Notes under the pieces: generated by a model
Seen by the model: only the letters and a program-made list of their open reading frames with translations
Database searches by the model: none
Told to the model about the DNA's origin: nothing
Shown here: one piece after another, positions 5,598 to 12,403 of the stretch
Layout of the letters: each line of letters starts with the position of its first letter
How positions within the stretch are numbered: the stretch's first letter is position 1
Origin: Nitrososphaerota archaeon
GTDB lineage: Archaea; Thermoproteota; Nitrososphaeria; Nitrososphaerales; Nitrosopumilaceae
Direction of reading: 5' to 3'
DNA: 34,703 nt
Assembly (NCBI GenBank): GCA_022573895.1
Contig: JACZTB010000016.1
Span: 1-34,703 of the forward strand
Translations under genes and position numbers: made by a program

Positions 5598-5945
5598 CTA
5601 GACTGGGAGAATAACTTTACCTTCAAATTTTGGGATGTTATCAACCTCAAATGCTTTTTCCAAGTTTTCTTTTTGTTGTTTTGTCACACCTTGAACTATT
5701 GTCTTTGAAGAACCAGTTTTGTCAACTAGTGCAAGAATGTAACCACTATTATCAGTCAAAACAAAACCTACTGATTCATCTACAAATGCATAAAGATTTT
5801 CTTCACCTACAGGCTCCCATACATTAGATTTAGTGTCAATCAAGGCAAGTGCAGGCATTGCTCGTCCATCAGTCAATTTATTGAGATAATCCCTTGCTTC
5901 TGCAACTCTTTTTTGACCTAGTTTTAAGGCTTGAAAATATTGCAT
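5598..5945 (-). CDS. 115-aa conserved-looking protein, unknown
   Basis: The ATG at 5945 is preferred to a TTG three codons upstream (5954). The product has a helical N-terminus (FQALKLGQKRVAEARDYLNKL), a beta-rich middle with repeated hydrophobic stretches (PALALIDT, YAFVDESVGFVLTDNSGYILALVD) and a charged C-terminal third. There is no signal peptide and no metal motif. The beta-rich middle is reminiscent of small ligand-binding or roadblock-like folds, but I do not assign a family. It is separated from the divergent 6024 gene by 78 bases, which must hold both promoters. Confidence 0.55.
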   Translation of the reverse strand: MQYFQALKLGQKRVAEARDYLNKLTDGRAMPALALIDTKSNVWEPVGEENLYAFVDESVGFVLTDNSGYILALVDKTGSSKTIVQGVTKQQKENLEKAFEVDNIPKFEGKVILPV

Positions 5946-6023
5946 GTATCCCAAATAATGGAGTTGTTATAAAAACAATTTCTCTTCAAAAGATTGTTAT
6001 AGAATATCAAATATTCTGAATTT

Positions 6024-6323
6024 ATGCCTCTTACAAACAATGTGATAATTAAACTAAATGAAATAACTACAATAGTTGAGGACAAGTCCAAACTCTCTGA
6101 ATCAGAAATTGATGAGATAAAATCTATCTTCAAAACAATTGTTGAAAGTGGTGAGAGATATAATGTTGATGAAATTGAGTTCTGGTTTGAAAATGAAGGA
6201 AGTTGGACAACTAAAGAACCCCGAATCCGAATAACAAACCTTTCTAATTACATTCAAGACAAATATCAACAAACAGCTCATTTGCGAATCATTTCTGATG
6301 ATGATTGTAATTGTGACAACTAA
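6024..6323 (+). CDS. 99-aa acidic protein, unknown
   Basis: ATG 6024. The product is acidic with a helical N-terminal half (VIIKLNEITTIVEDKSKLSE) and a Trp-containing middle (IEFWFENEGSWTTKEPRIRI); it ends in a short Asp/Cys cluster (DDDCNCDN) that could bind a metal. Its TAA shares bases with the stop of the convergent 6320-6544 gene (CTAA). Not recognised. Confidence 0.55.
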   Translation: MPLTNNVIIKLNEITTIVEDKSKLSESEIDEIKSIFKTIVESGERYNVDEIEFWFENEGSWTTKEPRIRITNLSNYIQDKYQQTAHLRIISDDDCNCDN

Positions 6324-6544
6324 GTTTCTAGTTTTTCAAGCAACCGCCCAACAATTTTTGCATTTTCTGTTCTTTCATTAAGAATTTCTTTGATACGAGT
6401 TTCATTTTTACCATCATCAGCAATTATCTTAAAATATTCTTCATCCAAATTATTGTTTTCCTGAAGCCTTTTAACAACCTCAAACAATATTCCTATTACT
6501 TGCTTTTGCGCATCAATTAATTCATCTTTACTTCTCTCAGACAT
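6320..6544 (-). CDS. 74-aa helical protein, unknown
   Basis: A fully charged, helical protein (SERSKDELIDAQKQVIGILFEVVKRLQENNNLDEEYF...) without Cys or membrane segments. It starts 3 bases after the stop of the HD-domain gene, so the two are almost certainly one transcription unit. It may be a small partner of the hydrolase. It overlaps the convergent 6024 gene by four bases. Confidence 0.55.
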   Translation of the reverse strand: MSERSKDELIDAQKQVIGILFEVVKRLQENNNLDEEYFKIIADDGKNETRIKEILNERTENAKIVGRLLEKLET

Positions 6545-6547
6545 TTT

Positions 6548-7084
6548 TCACTGTATATCTTTGATAATCTTTGTAAATAATTCTTTTAATTTAGGATCAG
6601 TAATATCTATCTTCGCTGATTCAAAGAAGGATTCAAGTTTTTTCTGAGAATGTCCATCGTTTTTATAGATTTTAGCTTGAAGAGCCATCTCTAATTTATC
6701 GATTTGATGTACCAGTTTTGATTCAAGTGAAGTATTTTCTTGATATTCTTGCCAAATTTGTAAATACTGTGATTTAATTAAATTTGGTAAATTTTTAATA
6801 ATTTTATTAAATACATTATTTTCTAATTCATTCTTTTTTTCCTTGTTGAGTTGTTCAGGTGTAAAGTCTCCAATTTTTGATTCAGCCAAATCATGCAGTA
6901 AAATCATTTTGATAATCTTTTCTGAATTATAATTTTCTAAATCAGAGATTACCATACCTATAACTGCCATTGAATAAGTATGGTCTGCAACTGATTCAGG
7001 ATTATCTAGTGATAATTTTTCTATCCATCCCTGTCTAGAGATTTTTTTGAGGTTTGCAGCAGTTTTGAAAAAATCTAAGATCAT
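6548..7084 (-). CDS. HD-domain phosphohydrolase, YfbR/HDDC2-like (5'-deoxynucleotidase family)
   Basis: The 178-aa product has the full HD metal set: His35 (ESVADHTYS), His64-Asp65 (LLHDLAES) and Asp129 (HQIDKLEMAL). It also has the Arg17 and Trp20 near the N-terminus (SRQGWIEKL) seen in the YfbR/HDDC2 group. Those enzymes remove phosphate from deoxynucleoside 5'-monophosphates and help balance nucleotide pools (family knowledge). Length fits the family. It is followed directly by a 74-aa helical gene and is divergent from the cobalamin adenosyltransferase. Exact substrate is not certain. Confidence 0.75.
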   Translation of the reverse strand: MILDFFKTAANLKKISRQGWIEKLSLDNPESVADHTYSMAVIGMVISDLENYNSEKIIKMILLHDLAESKIGDFTPEQLNKEKKNELENNVFNKIIKNLPNLIKSQYLQIWQEYQENTSLESKLVHQIDKLEMALQAKIYKNDGHSQKKLESFFESAKIDITDPKLKELFTKIIKDIQ

Positions 7085-7176
7085 TTTATCATATCCTGTA
7101 TGATGCTTTCTCCTAATGAATTTTCATATTGTAAGATTTCGAATAACATAATAGTTAATTTTGATATGAAGAGTTG

Positions 7177-7713
7177 ATGAAGATTTATACGAAAACAGGA
7201 GACGATGGAACTACAGGTTTACAAGGAAATTTTAGAATAACTAAATCTCATCCAAGAATTATCTCATATGGCACCATAGATGAAGCAAATGCAGCACTAG
7301 GTGTGGTTCTAGTAAATTCATTGGATGAAGATATCACAAAAATTTTAACAGAGATTCAAAATGATCTATTTTTAGTTGGAGCAGATCTTTCAAATCCAAA
7401 TCTAAATGATGTAAAAAACAGAGTTACATTAAACATGGTTGAGAGATTAGAACAGTATATTGATAAATTTGAATCAGAACTTCCTCCTTTGACAAATTTT
7501 ATTTTGCCAGGAGGTGATAATGCTGCAGCACAATTACACTATGTTAGAACTGTTGTGAGAAGAGCAGAAACCCAAGTGGTTCAATTAAGTGAAAAAGATG
7601 AAATCAATTCAAACTGCATCAAATATCTCAATAGGTTATCTGATTTGTTTTTTGTAATGGGCCGCCTAATCAATAAACGAAAAGAAAGAGACGATATTCT
7701 CTGGAAGAACTGA
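7177..7713 (+). CDS. Cob(I)yrinic acid a,c-diamide adenosyltransferase, PduO type
   Basis: The protein carries the PduO signatures: an N-terminal ATP-binding loop (YTKTGDDGTTGL), then GTIDEANAALG, FILPGGDNAAAQLHYVRTVVRRAE and a C-terminal LNRLSDLFFVMGR. It transfers the adenosyl group from ATP to cob(I)alamin to form coenzyme B12. In ammonia-oxidising archaea that cofactor is used, among others, by methylmalonyl-CoA mutase of the 3-hydroxypropionate/4-hydroxybutyrate cycle (pathway knowledge). I chose ATG 7177 rather than the TTG one codon before, because MKIYTKTG is the usual start of the family. It is divergent from the HD gene, with tRNA-Phe 43 bases downstream. Confidence 0.9.
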   Translation: MKIYTKTGDDGTTGLQGNFRITKSHPRIISYGTIDEANAALGVVLVNSLDEDITKILTEIQNDLFLVGADLSNPNLNDVKNRVTLNMVERLEQYIDKFESELPPLTNFILPGGDNAAAQLHYVRTVVRRAETQVVQLSEKDEINSNCIKYLNRLSDLFFVMGRLINKRKERDDILWKN

Positions 7714-7756
7714 AAAGACAAACTTTAATTCCTCAATTAAATGCATTTTTCTGAGT

Positions 7757-7830
7757 GCCGGGGTAGCTCAGCCTGGGAGAGCACTCGGCTGAAGACCGGG
7801 CTGTCGCGCGTTCAAATCTCGCCTCCGGCA
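7757..7830 (+). tRNA. tRNA-Phe (GAA)
   Basis: A complete 74-nt cloverleaf: a 7-bp acceptor stem with one G-U pair, an A discriminator and no encoded CCA; D-arm GCTC/GAGC; anticodon stem CTCGG/CCGGG around loop CTGAAGA, with GAA at positions 34-36; five-base variable loop; T-loop TTCAAAT. No intron is present. The T-stem GCGCG/CTCGC has a C-U mismatch at pair 52-62. An AT-rich box (CAATTAAAT, about 7733-7741) is a possible promoter. High GC against the AT-rich surroundings is normal for archaeal tRNA. Confidence 0.95.
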
Positions 7831-8110
7831 CCTAAAATATTGTACTAATAATTTCCAGAAAAATCATACAAACAAAAACTAAACACATCTATCAATATCA
7901 AAAACATCTATCCTGTAAACCATAATTTTGTTAGTTTAAAGTGAATTTATCAGGAAGTATTTTATTAGCATACAAATTGAATTGATTGCTTGATTTTATC
8001 AAATAATGAAAATAATATTTTAATTGATCGATATTAGTTCACATAATTTTTATGAAAAATTATCTTACACAATCTTTAAAAACCCTAACAACTCTTGATT
8101 TTCGATATTC

Positions 8111-8362
8111 ATGGTTGAAAGAAAGACAACAAAAAACTCTAAAAACAAAATTACAACAGCAAAAGCGATAAAGGTTAAGAATAGAAAGACTAAATCAAAA
8201 ACCAAATCGATAAAATCAAAGAACAAAAAAGTAAAGGAAGAATCATTTGTTGATGCTGGTATTGTAATAGTAGAAGATGATATCAAAATTGATCAAGAAA
8301 AAATTAATGAGGAAAGAAGGGCATATCTTGAAGAAGCAAGATCTCAAGAAGCATCTGATTAG
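8111..8362 (+). CDS. 83-aa protein with Lys-rich basic N-terminus and acidic C-terminus
   Basis: ATG 8111, with a TATA-like box (TCTTTAAAAA, about 8078-8087) at leaderless distance. Residues 2-47 are extremely rich in Lys, Thr, Ser and Asn, resembling a disordered nucleic-acid-binding tail. Residues 48-83 are acidic and probably helical (KIDQEKINEERRAYLEEARSQE). The split of charge suggests a small chromatin- or RNA-associated protein or a histone-tail-like linker, but no fold is recognised. It precedes the RAM-domain pair by 25 bases in the same direction. The 280 bases between it and the tRNA show no gene. Confidence 0.55.
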   Translation: MVERKTTKNSKNKITTAKAIKVKNRKTKSKTKSIKSKNKKVKEESFVDAGIVIVEDDIKIDQEKINEERRAYLEEARSQEASD

Positions 8363-8387
8363 GAATCTTTATCCGATCTGCTGATAT

Positions 8388-8636
8388 ATGTTAGATATGC
8401 GTGCATTATGTTTGATTACCGTAAAACCTGGTAAGGTAGATATGGCTGTTCAAATATTAAAGAAAAAACGTAAAATTCTAAAACAGATTATGATTGTTGC
8501 TGGAAGAGCAGACATTAGTGTGCTTTTACAAGGGAATATAGATGAAATTAACAAGATGGTAATTGATTTTAAAAAAATCAAAGATATTGTAACTACTGAA
8601 ACGTTAATTGAAGTGGAGGTAAATTTAGGATGGTAA
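8388..8636 (+). CDS. Stand-alone RAM (AsnC/Lrp effector) domain protein 1
   Basis: The 82-aa product has the beta-alpha-beta-beta-alpha-beta pattern of the Lrp/AsnC C-terminal domain (RALCLITVKPGKVDMAVQIL..., VAGRADISVLLQG, IVTTETLIEVEV). It has no helix-turn-helix, so it is a stand-alone RAM domain. Such proteins bind amino acids and assemble into rings or pair with full Lrp proteins (family knowledge). ATG 8388 or 8397 can start it. It overlaps the second RAM gene by 7 bases, so the two are translated together and probably form a hetero-oligomer. Confidence 0.75.
   Translation: MLDMRALCLITVKPGKVDMAVQILKKKRKILKQIMIVAGRADISVLLQGNIDEINKMVIDFKKIKDIVTTETLIEVEVNLGW
8615..8620 (+). promoter_or_regulatory. 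Shine-Dalgarno GGAGGT for the second RAM-domain gene
   Basis: A strong GGAGGT lies 9 bases before ATG 8630, inside the end of the upstream RAM gene. It fixes the start of the downstream gene and shows that internal operon genes here use ribosome sites while first genes look leaderless. Confidence 0.7.
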
Positions 8637-8848
8637 GAGCAATAATTCTGGTAAAATCTCCAAAGAAACTCATTGCTGCAAGACTACGAAAAATTTCCTT
8701 CATAACAGATTCTTTTCCTACAAGTGGACAATTTGATGCTGTTGCAATAATTGATGTCGAACAACTAATTCAGATTAAAGAAGCAGCTAATCAGATTCAA
8801 AAAATCAGTGGTGTGGAAAGAACTGAAACTATGGTCGAAGTTCAATAA
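8630..8848 (+). CDS. Stand-alone RAM (AsnC/Lrp effector) domain protein 2
   Basis: A 72-aa RAM-like domain with RAIILVKSPKKLIAARL, FDAVAIIDVEQLIQIKEAANQI and a C-terminal VERTETMVEV strand, which parallels the end of its upstream neighbour. It has no DNA-binding domain. It is shorter than its partner and divergent from it in sequence. The overlap with the first RAM gene plus a strong ribosome site suggests fixed stoichiometry of a two-subunit ligand sensor. The ligand is unknown, probably an amino acid. Confidence 0.7.
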   Translation: MVRAIILVKSPKKLIAARLRKISFITDSFPTSGQFDAVAIIDVEQLIQIKEAANQIQKISGVERTETMVEVQ

Positions 8849-8882
8849 CAATGGATTTAAAGAACTTCTAGGTAGGTGAAAT

Positions 8883-9296
8883 GTGAATATCAAAAAAGTA
8901 GGAAATGTAATTTTAGCTGTTAAAGATATAGACAAATCCATACAATTTTACCATGAAATAATTGGTCTCCCAATTAAACATCAAAGAAGATCTTGGGTTG
9001 ATTTGGGTACATCTGGTGCATTACTTAGTTTACATCCAGCATCATTGACTGCACAGCATATTGGCAGTTCTATTGAAAATGGTATTACCATTGGATTTCT
9101 AGTAGGTGATGTAAAATCTGCAGTTGACGAATTACGAGCGAAAGGTATCAAAATTCATCGTGATATTGTAGAAAAAGACGCAGGGAAAAATGCAGTAATT
9201 TTGGATCCGGACGATTATCTAATTTCCTTATTTGAGCCAATCTTTGAAGACAAAGTTCAACAAACAGGTGGATATCAAGGATTTACACCAGCTTAG
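8883..9296 (+). CDS. VOC superfamily (glyoxalase/bleomycin-resistance-like) protein
   Basis: The 137-aa product has the two beta-alpha-beta-beta-beta repeats of the VOC fold: KVGNVILAVKDIDKSIQFYHEIIGLPI at the N-terminus and ITIGFLVGDVKSAVDELRAKGI to DPDDYLISLFEP at the C-terminus. The usual metal ligand His in the first strand is Asn here (VGNVIL), and the His of the second repeat is replaced by Ile/Gly. Only the late Glu (LFEP) remains, so it may not be a standard metalloenzyme. It starts with GTG 8883 after an AGGTGA ribosome site. It follows the RAM pair by 34 bases and probably belongs to the same operon. Substrate unknown; it is not clearly methylmalonyl-CoA epimerase. Confidence 0.75.
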   Translation: MNIKKVGNVILAVKDIDKSIQFYHEIIGLPIKHQRRSWVDLGTSGALLSLHPASLTAQHIGSSIENGITIGFLVGDVKSAVDELRAKGIKIHRDIVEKDAGKNAVILDPDDYLISLFEPIFEDKVQQTGGYQGFTPA

Positions 9297-9679
9297 ATTA
9301 TCTTTTTTATTAAAGAGATGATCTTTTCTAAGCCTTTTTCTTTTCTATTTATTGAAACATAATAAGTAATATCATTTTTTTGCAATACCAAAATTGTTAT
9401 TTTTTGATGTTGTAAAATTATATGCTCTAATTTTCCAACTGTACTAGCAGTATTTTTTCTTAATGATATTAAAGTAGAAATTATGAAAAACTCATTTTTT
9501 ACTTGTTCTGATTTTAATAGAGGTTTTAGATTTGGGTTAACTATTCCGGTTAATGTTCTACCATATACATTTATGACTCCAGCATATCTAACACTAGTAG
9601 ATATTTTTAAAATTTTTTGACATTGTTTTCTATAATTTATTATCATCTCTTTCCATTTATCAGCAGGAGTTTTCACCAT
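9293..9679 (-). CDS. 128-aa Nitrososphaerota-type protein, possibly DUF6659
   Basis: The order is an N-terminal helix (PADKWKEMIINYRKQCQKIL), then VRYAGVINVYGRTLTGIVNPNLKPLL, a helix with EFFIISTLISLRK, and two strands (HQKITILVLQKN, ITYYVSI). This is the roadblock/profilin-like layout that I associate with the thaumarchaeal DUF6659 family, from memory and not verified. Many copies occur in these genomes. Its TAA shares bases with the stop of the convergent VOC gene (TTAG, 9293-9296). Role unknown, possibly sensory or regulatory. Confidence 0.55.
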   Translation of the reverse strand: MVKTPADKWKEMIINYRKQCQKILKISTSVRYAGVINVYGRTLTGIVNPNLKPLLKSEQVKNEFFIISTLISLRKNTASTVGKLEHIILQHQKITILVLQKNDITYYVSINRKEKGLEKIISLIKKII

Positions 9680-9756
9680 AATTCAAATTAATTTTAGAAA
9701 TTAATAAGGATTATTATTAATTGTAAATTTTAGAATTAGAGTTTGAAAAGATATTT

Positions 9757-10134
9757 CTAATGTAATTTGGGCGCTGTTTCTTTTTCTAATTTTTTCTTTA
9801 AATTCAAGTTTTCTTTTACTAGTTTATCATTGTTAGATTGAAGAGTTTCAACTGAATTTTGTTTATTATATAATGGATGTCCGGGTGGAATAATTACAGA
9901 ATTCATTGATAGTAATCCCGATGCATATTGCTGATACATATGTTGGAATCCTTTAAGTTTTTGATTAATATTAGCAGCGTCCTGTGAAAACTGTTCTTTT
10001 ATAGGGTTTTCATAAATTTTGAACATTGGATGAGTTAATCCTGGAGGCAATCTAGGAAATTGTAATGCAAGATGAGGTATGTTAGGACTTAATCCATAGA
10101 GGTCTTGTAGGTGTTTCATTGTTAAATTATCCAT
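9757..10134 (-). CDS. 125-aa Pro-rich/coiled-coil protein, unknown
   Basis: The N-terminal half is Pro-, His- and Leu-rich (YGLSPNIPHLALQFPRLPPG). The middle has Gln/Tyr/Met-rich helices, and the last 35 residues form a clear coiled coil (ETLQSNNDKLVKENLNLKKKL). No signal peptide is seen. I do not recognise the family; it could be a small scaffold. It is divergent from the zinc-knuckle ORF at 10271. Confidence 0.5.
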   Translation of the reverse strand: MDNLTMKHLQDLYGLSPNIPHLALQFPRLPPGLTHPMFKIYENPIKEQFSQDAANINQKLKGFQHMYQQYASGLLSMNSVIIPPGHPLYNKQNSVETLQSNNDKLVKENLNLKKKLEKETAPKLH

Positions 10135-10211
10135 AAAATTAGACCATATTTGCCATATTTCTGCCTTGCTTTAGGTATTGAACTACTGTTTAGTATAAAC
10201 TCAGTCGTTTT

Positions 10212-10226
10212 AGCTCAATTTGAGCT
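10212..10226. promoter_or_regulatory. Perfect inverted repeat AGCTCAA-T-TTGAGCT, possible operator
   Basis: A perfect 7-bp inverted repeat with a one-base centre. It lies in the divergent region between the genes ending at 10134 and starting at 10271, about 10 bases upstream of a TATA-like box (CCTTATAGA, about 10235-10243). That is where an archaeal activator or a BRE-blocking repressor would bind. Binding is inferred. Confidence 0.5.
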
Positions 10227-10270
10227 GATCTCTGATCCTTATAGATTCCCAGTTTAGATCGCTGGTACAT

Positions 10271-10417
10271 ATGACCGGAACAAAAAAGACATGTTTAAAA
10301 TGTAAAAAAAGCATCAAAGAAAAAGATCTTTATAAAATTGTTATCTATGTTGTTCAAGAAAAATTTACTGAACATCACTATGAACATGTTGAATGTCCGG
10401 ACAGGTTTACCGTTTAA
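10271..10417 (+). CDS. 48-aa zinc-knuckle microprotein
   Basis: ATG 10271 is about 28 bases after a TATA-like box, as for a leaderless gene. The product has C8-x2-C11 at the N-terminus, a His cluster (EHHYEH, residues 34-39) and C42, a plausible C2/H-C zinc site, in a Lys-rich small protein. It is convergent to the nucleotidyl cyclase gene, 20 bases apart. Function unknown. Confidence 0.55.
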   Translation: MTGTKKTCLKCKKSIKEKDLYKIVIYVVQEKFTEHHYEHVECPDRFTV

Positions 10418-10437
10418 TAATTTAATTACTGAGAAAA

Positions 10438-11178
10438 TTACTCTTTGTGTTCATATACCTTGTAAATTTCTCCAGTTAGTCTAGAACGATACTTCCATTC
10501 ATTATTCTTCCAAGTGATTTGAGCGAATTCTTTCTGCAAATTTGGATGTAGTTTTTGAAATACATCACTACCAATCAAGATTTGGTTGGGTTTAGCCAAG
10601 TATTGAATTTTTGATGCAATATTCATTGCAGGTCCCATCAAATCTACATGAGAGTGTTCTGCATCTGAGCCATATCTGACTACAATATTTTGCCCAAAGT
10701 CAACCCCAATCTTTACCATCAAATCTGGATAGTCATACTGATTTAGAATTGGGTTGATTCCTTTTTGAATTACTGAGAGCATTGATTTTGAACAATTTAC
10801 TGCATTATCTGCCGTAAGTAGTCCACTTTTTCCTGCAACAAAAAATCCAATTACAGCATCACCAATAAATTTAAGCACGTATCCCTGATGTTGTCGGATT
10901 ACTGCTGCCATCTCTTGTGAAAATGAACTTATAATTATTGCAATTTTTTCTGCAGGCATTTCTAATGTCATTGTAGTTGAACCAACTAAATCCACATAGA
11001 GTACTATCATATCCAATTTTGAAAATACATTTTTTCTTAGAAATTGTTCTGATTCATCAACTACTCCCGAATACTCATAACCTTTTTTGAGAGCACCCCA
11101 AACTCTTTTTTGAGTTTCCAAGATCATATTTTCAGAATAAAGCGCCTGTTCTTTATTTTCATTTCTGTCTTCATTCAT
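10438..11178 (-). CDS. Class III adenylate/guanylate cyclase catalytic-domain protein
   Basis: The 246-aa soluble protein has a class III cyclase domain: first metal Asp at residue 63 (VLYVDLVGST), second metal Asp at 107 (LKFIGDAVIGFF), IGVDFGQ near 158, and the GPAMNIASK segment with the transition-state Asn at 186. The usual catalytic Arg four residues after that Asn is Lys190 here. An N-terminal helical stretch of about 50 residues could dimerise. There is no membrane or sensor domain. It probably makes a cyclic nucleotide, but the Arg-to-Lys change means activity and substrate are unsure. It is preceded by a zinc-ribbon gene 11 bases upstream in the same direction. Confidence 0.8.
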   Translation of the reverse strand: MNEDRNENKEQALYSENMILETQKRVWGALKKGYEYSGVVDESEQFLRKNVFSKLDMIVLYVDLVGSTTMTLEMPAEKIAIIISSFSQEMAAVIRQHQGYVLKFIGDAVIGFFVAGKSGLLTADNAVNCSKSMLSVIQKGINPILNQYDYPDLMVKIGVDFGQNIVVRYGSDAEHSHVDLMGPAMNIASKIQYLAKPNQILIGSDVFQKLHPNLQKEFAQITWKNNEWKYRSRLTGEIYKVYEHKE

Positions 11179-11189
11179 GGATAATCATC

Positions 11190-11312
11190 TCATTCTAAAG
11201 GAAAATCTAACTTACAATGAGTGCATTTTCCTCTTTTTCCATTATAACCTTTATGAAAATACTCTGTAATCTCTTTACCGCACTGATTACAAGTAATTTT
11301 AGAATCTACCAT
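11190..11312 (-). CDS. 40-aa zinc-ribbon microprotein upstream of the cyclase
   Basis: ATG 11312 (an in-frame ATG four codons upstream is also possible). It has C8-x2-C11 and C30-x2-C33 in a compact ribbon (TCNQCGKEI ... GKCTHCKLDF), separated by 18 residues with Lys and Gly. The gene ends 11 bases before the cyclase start, so the two form an operon. A small zinc ribbon may bind the cyclase or nucleic acid; unknown. Confidence 0.6.
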   Translation of the reverse strand: MVDSKITCNQCGKEITEYFHKGYNGKRGKCTHCKLDFPLE

Positions 11313-11371
11313 GCCTAAAATCATGATTTTGTATATTTAGATGTAGATGAAGGTTTAAGGAGAACAATAAT

Positions 11372-12223
11372 TTGCTATTTCTTGTGCGCTTAGGTACAAA
11401 ATCTCATAACGATTTCATTCAACAACTAGATCAAAAAAACGAGAGAATTCAAAAGTTGTTTATCTCGAAGATAATTGATCTGACAAAGGTGATTGATGTA
11501 AAAGTAATGATGGGTGATTCTACTGTAACAGACCAGAAAACATTTGATCCAAAACAAATAATGGATTATTTTCAAAAAATTAACAATAATCTTGAAGATT
11601 GGTCTCTGCAAGATGTATCAATTACTAACAATGAAGATATCAGGAGAATTTTTACAAAGTTTGAGATAATGGAAGGAAATTATTTAATATCTGGACATCT
11701 ATCTATACAATTTCATGTGTTGCTGTATTACAAACCAGATCAGCGTGTACTTGATTGTCAAAAAGAATTATCTGAGATTGTTGATTTGACAAAAAATAAC
11801 GAACAGATAATTTCTGATAATAGTGATCAATTTGTTTTAAATAAACTAAAGGAGATGGGACACAAAGACTTTGATCATCAAAAATTATTTGAAATATTTT
11901 ATGAAAATGATGAATTTACAGAAAAAATTTACACTGAAATTAAAAAAGATGCCGGAGTAGACTTTCAAGAATTATCTGAAAAAAAGAAGAAGTTGTTTAA
12001 TGAACTTGATTCTCTTTTAATTGAAACTTATCAAATAACTTCTGGACTGATTGATGATGCTAAATTAATTTCTGGGGAAGAAGGTTGTTTATGTACATTA
12101 GATTTAGAATTTGTTAAAAACAAAAACAGAGAAGGATTGTTTGATCCAAGAAAGATACCTGATACTGTCAAAGAACATATTTTAAAACGCTTGGACCAAC
12201 TTGAACAAATCATTAAATTATAA
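11372..12223 (+). CDS. 283-aa helical protein, unknown
   Basis: The TTG start at 11372 is supported by an AAGGAG ribosome site at 11357-11362, nine bases upstream. The N-terminal 110 residues look alpha/beta (TKVIDVKVMMGDSTVTD, GHLSIQFHVLLYYKPDQ). The C-terminal part is helical with long charged segments (KKDAGVDFQELSEKKKKLFNEL) and a Cys pair (EEGCLCTLDLEF, about residues 239-245). No signal peptide or known catalytic motif. It is not recognised as any family. It is followed by a strongly folded intergenic element at 12230-12284. Confidence 0.55.
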   Translation: MLFLVRLGTKSHNDFIQQLDQKNERIQKLFISKIIDLTKVIDVKVMMGDSTVTDQKTFDPKQIMDYFQKINNNLEDWSLQDVSITNNEDIRRIFTKFEIMEGNYLISGHLSIQFHVLLYYKPDQRVLDCQKELSEIVDLTKNNEQIISDNSDQFVLNKLKEMGHKDFDHQKLFEIFYENDEFTEKIYTEIKKDAGVDFQELSEKKKKLFNELDSLLIETYQITSGLIDDAKLISGEEGCLCTLDLEFVKNKNREGLFDPRKIPDTVKEHILKRLDQLEQIIKL

Positions 12224-12229
12224 ATTAAA

Positions 12230-12284
12230 ATCAAGGAACCCAAAAATGAGAAATTTTCTCAAAGGGGAGTTCAGATCCCTTGAT
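12230..12284 (+). terminator. Nested stem-loop element after the 283-aa gene
   Basis: An outer stem ATCAAGG/CCTTGAT (12230-12236 with 12278-12284), an inner GAAC/GTTC with CC/GG, and a central hairpin TGAGAA-ATT-TTCTCA (12247-12261) form a nested fold. It lies 7 bases after the TAA of the upstream gene and about 120 bases before ilvA. A 3' end structure is the simplest reading, since archaeal terminators are usually just oligo-T and this lacks one. It may be a small RNA. Confidence 0.45.
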
Positions 12285-12403
12285 ATTATTTGAACGATTT
12301 AATTGAACTATTTAGGCATTTCTGAAAATTTACGCATTAAATTTGACTAAATTAAATTTTTGTATAGAAGAAGTCAAATACACCATTACAAGCAACATTT
12401 CCA

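Noticed and set aside
7757-7830. tRNA-Phe as attachment site for the island
   Set aside because: It lies 4 kb from the island edge, core genes separate them, and I found no copy of the tRNA 3' end in the island.
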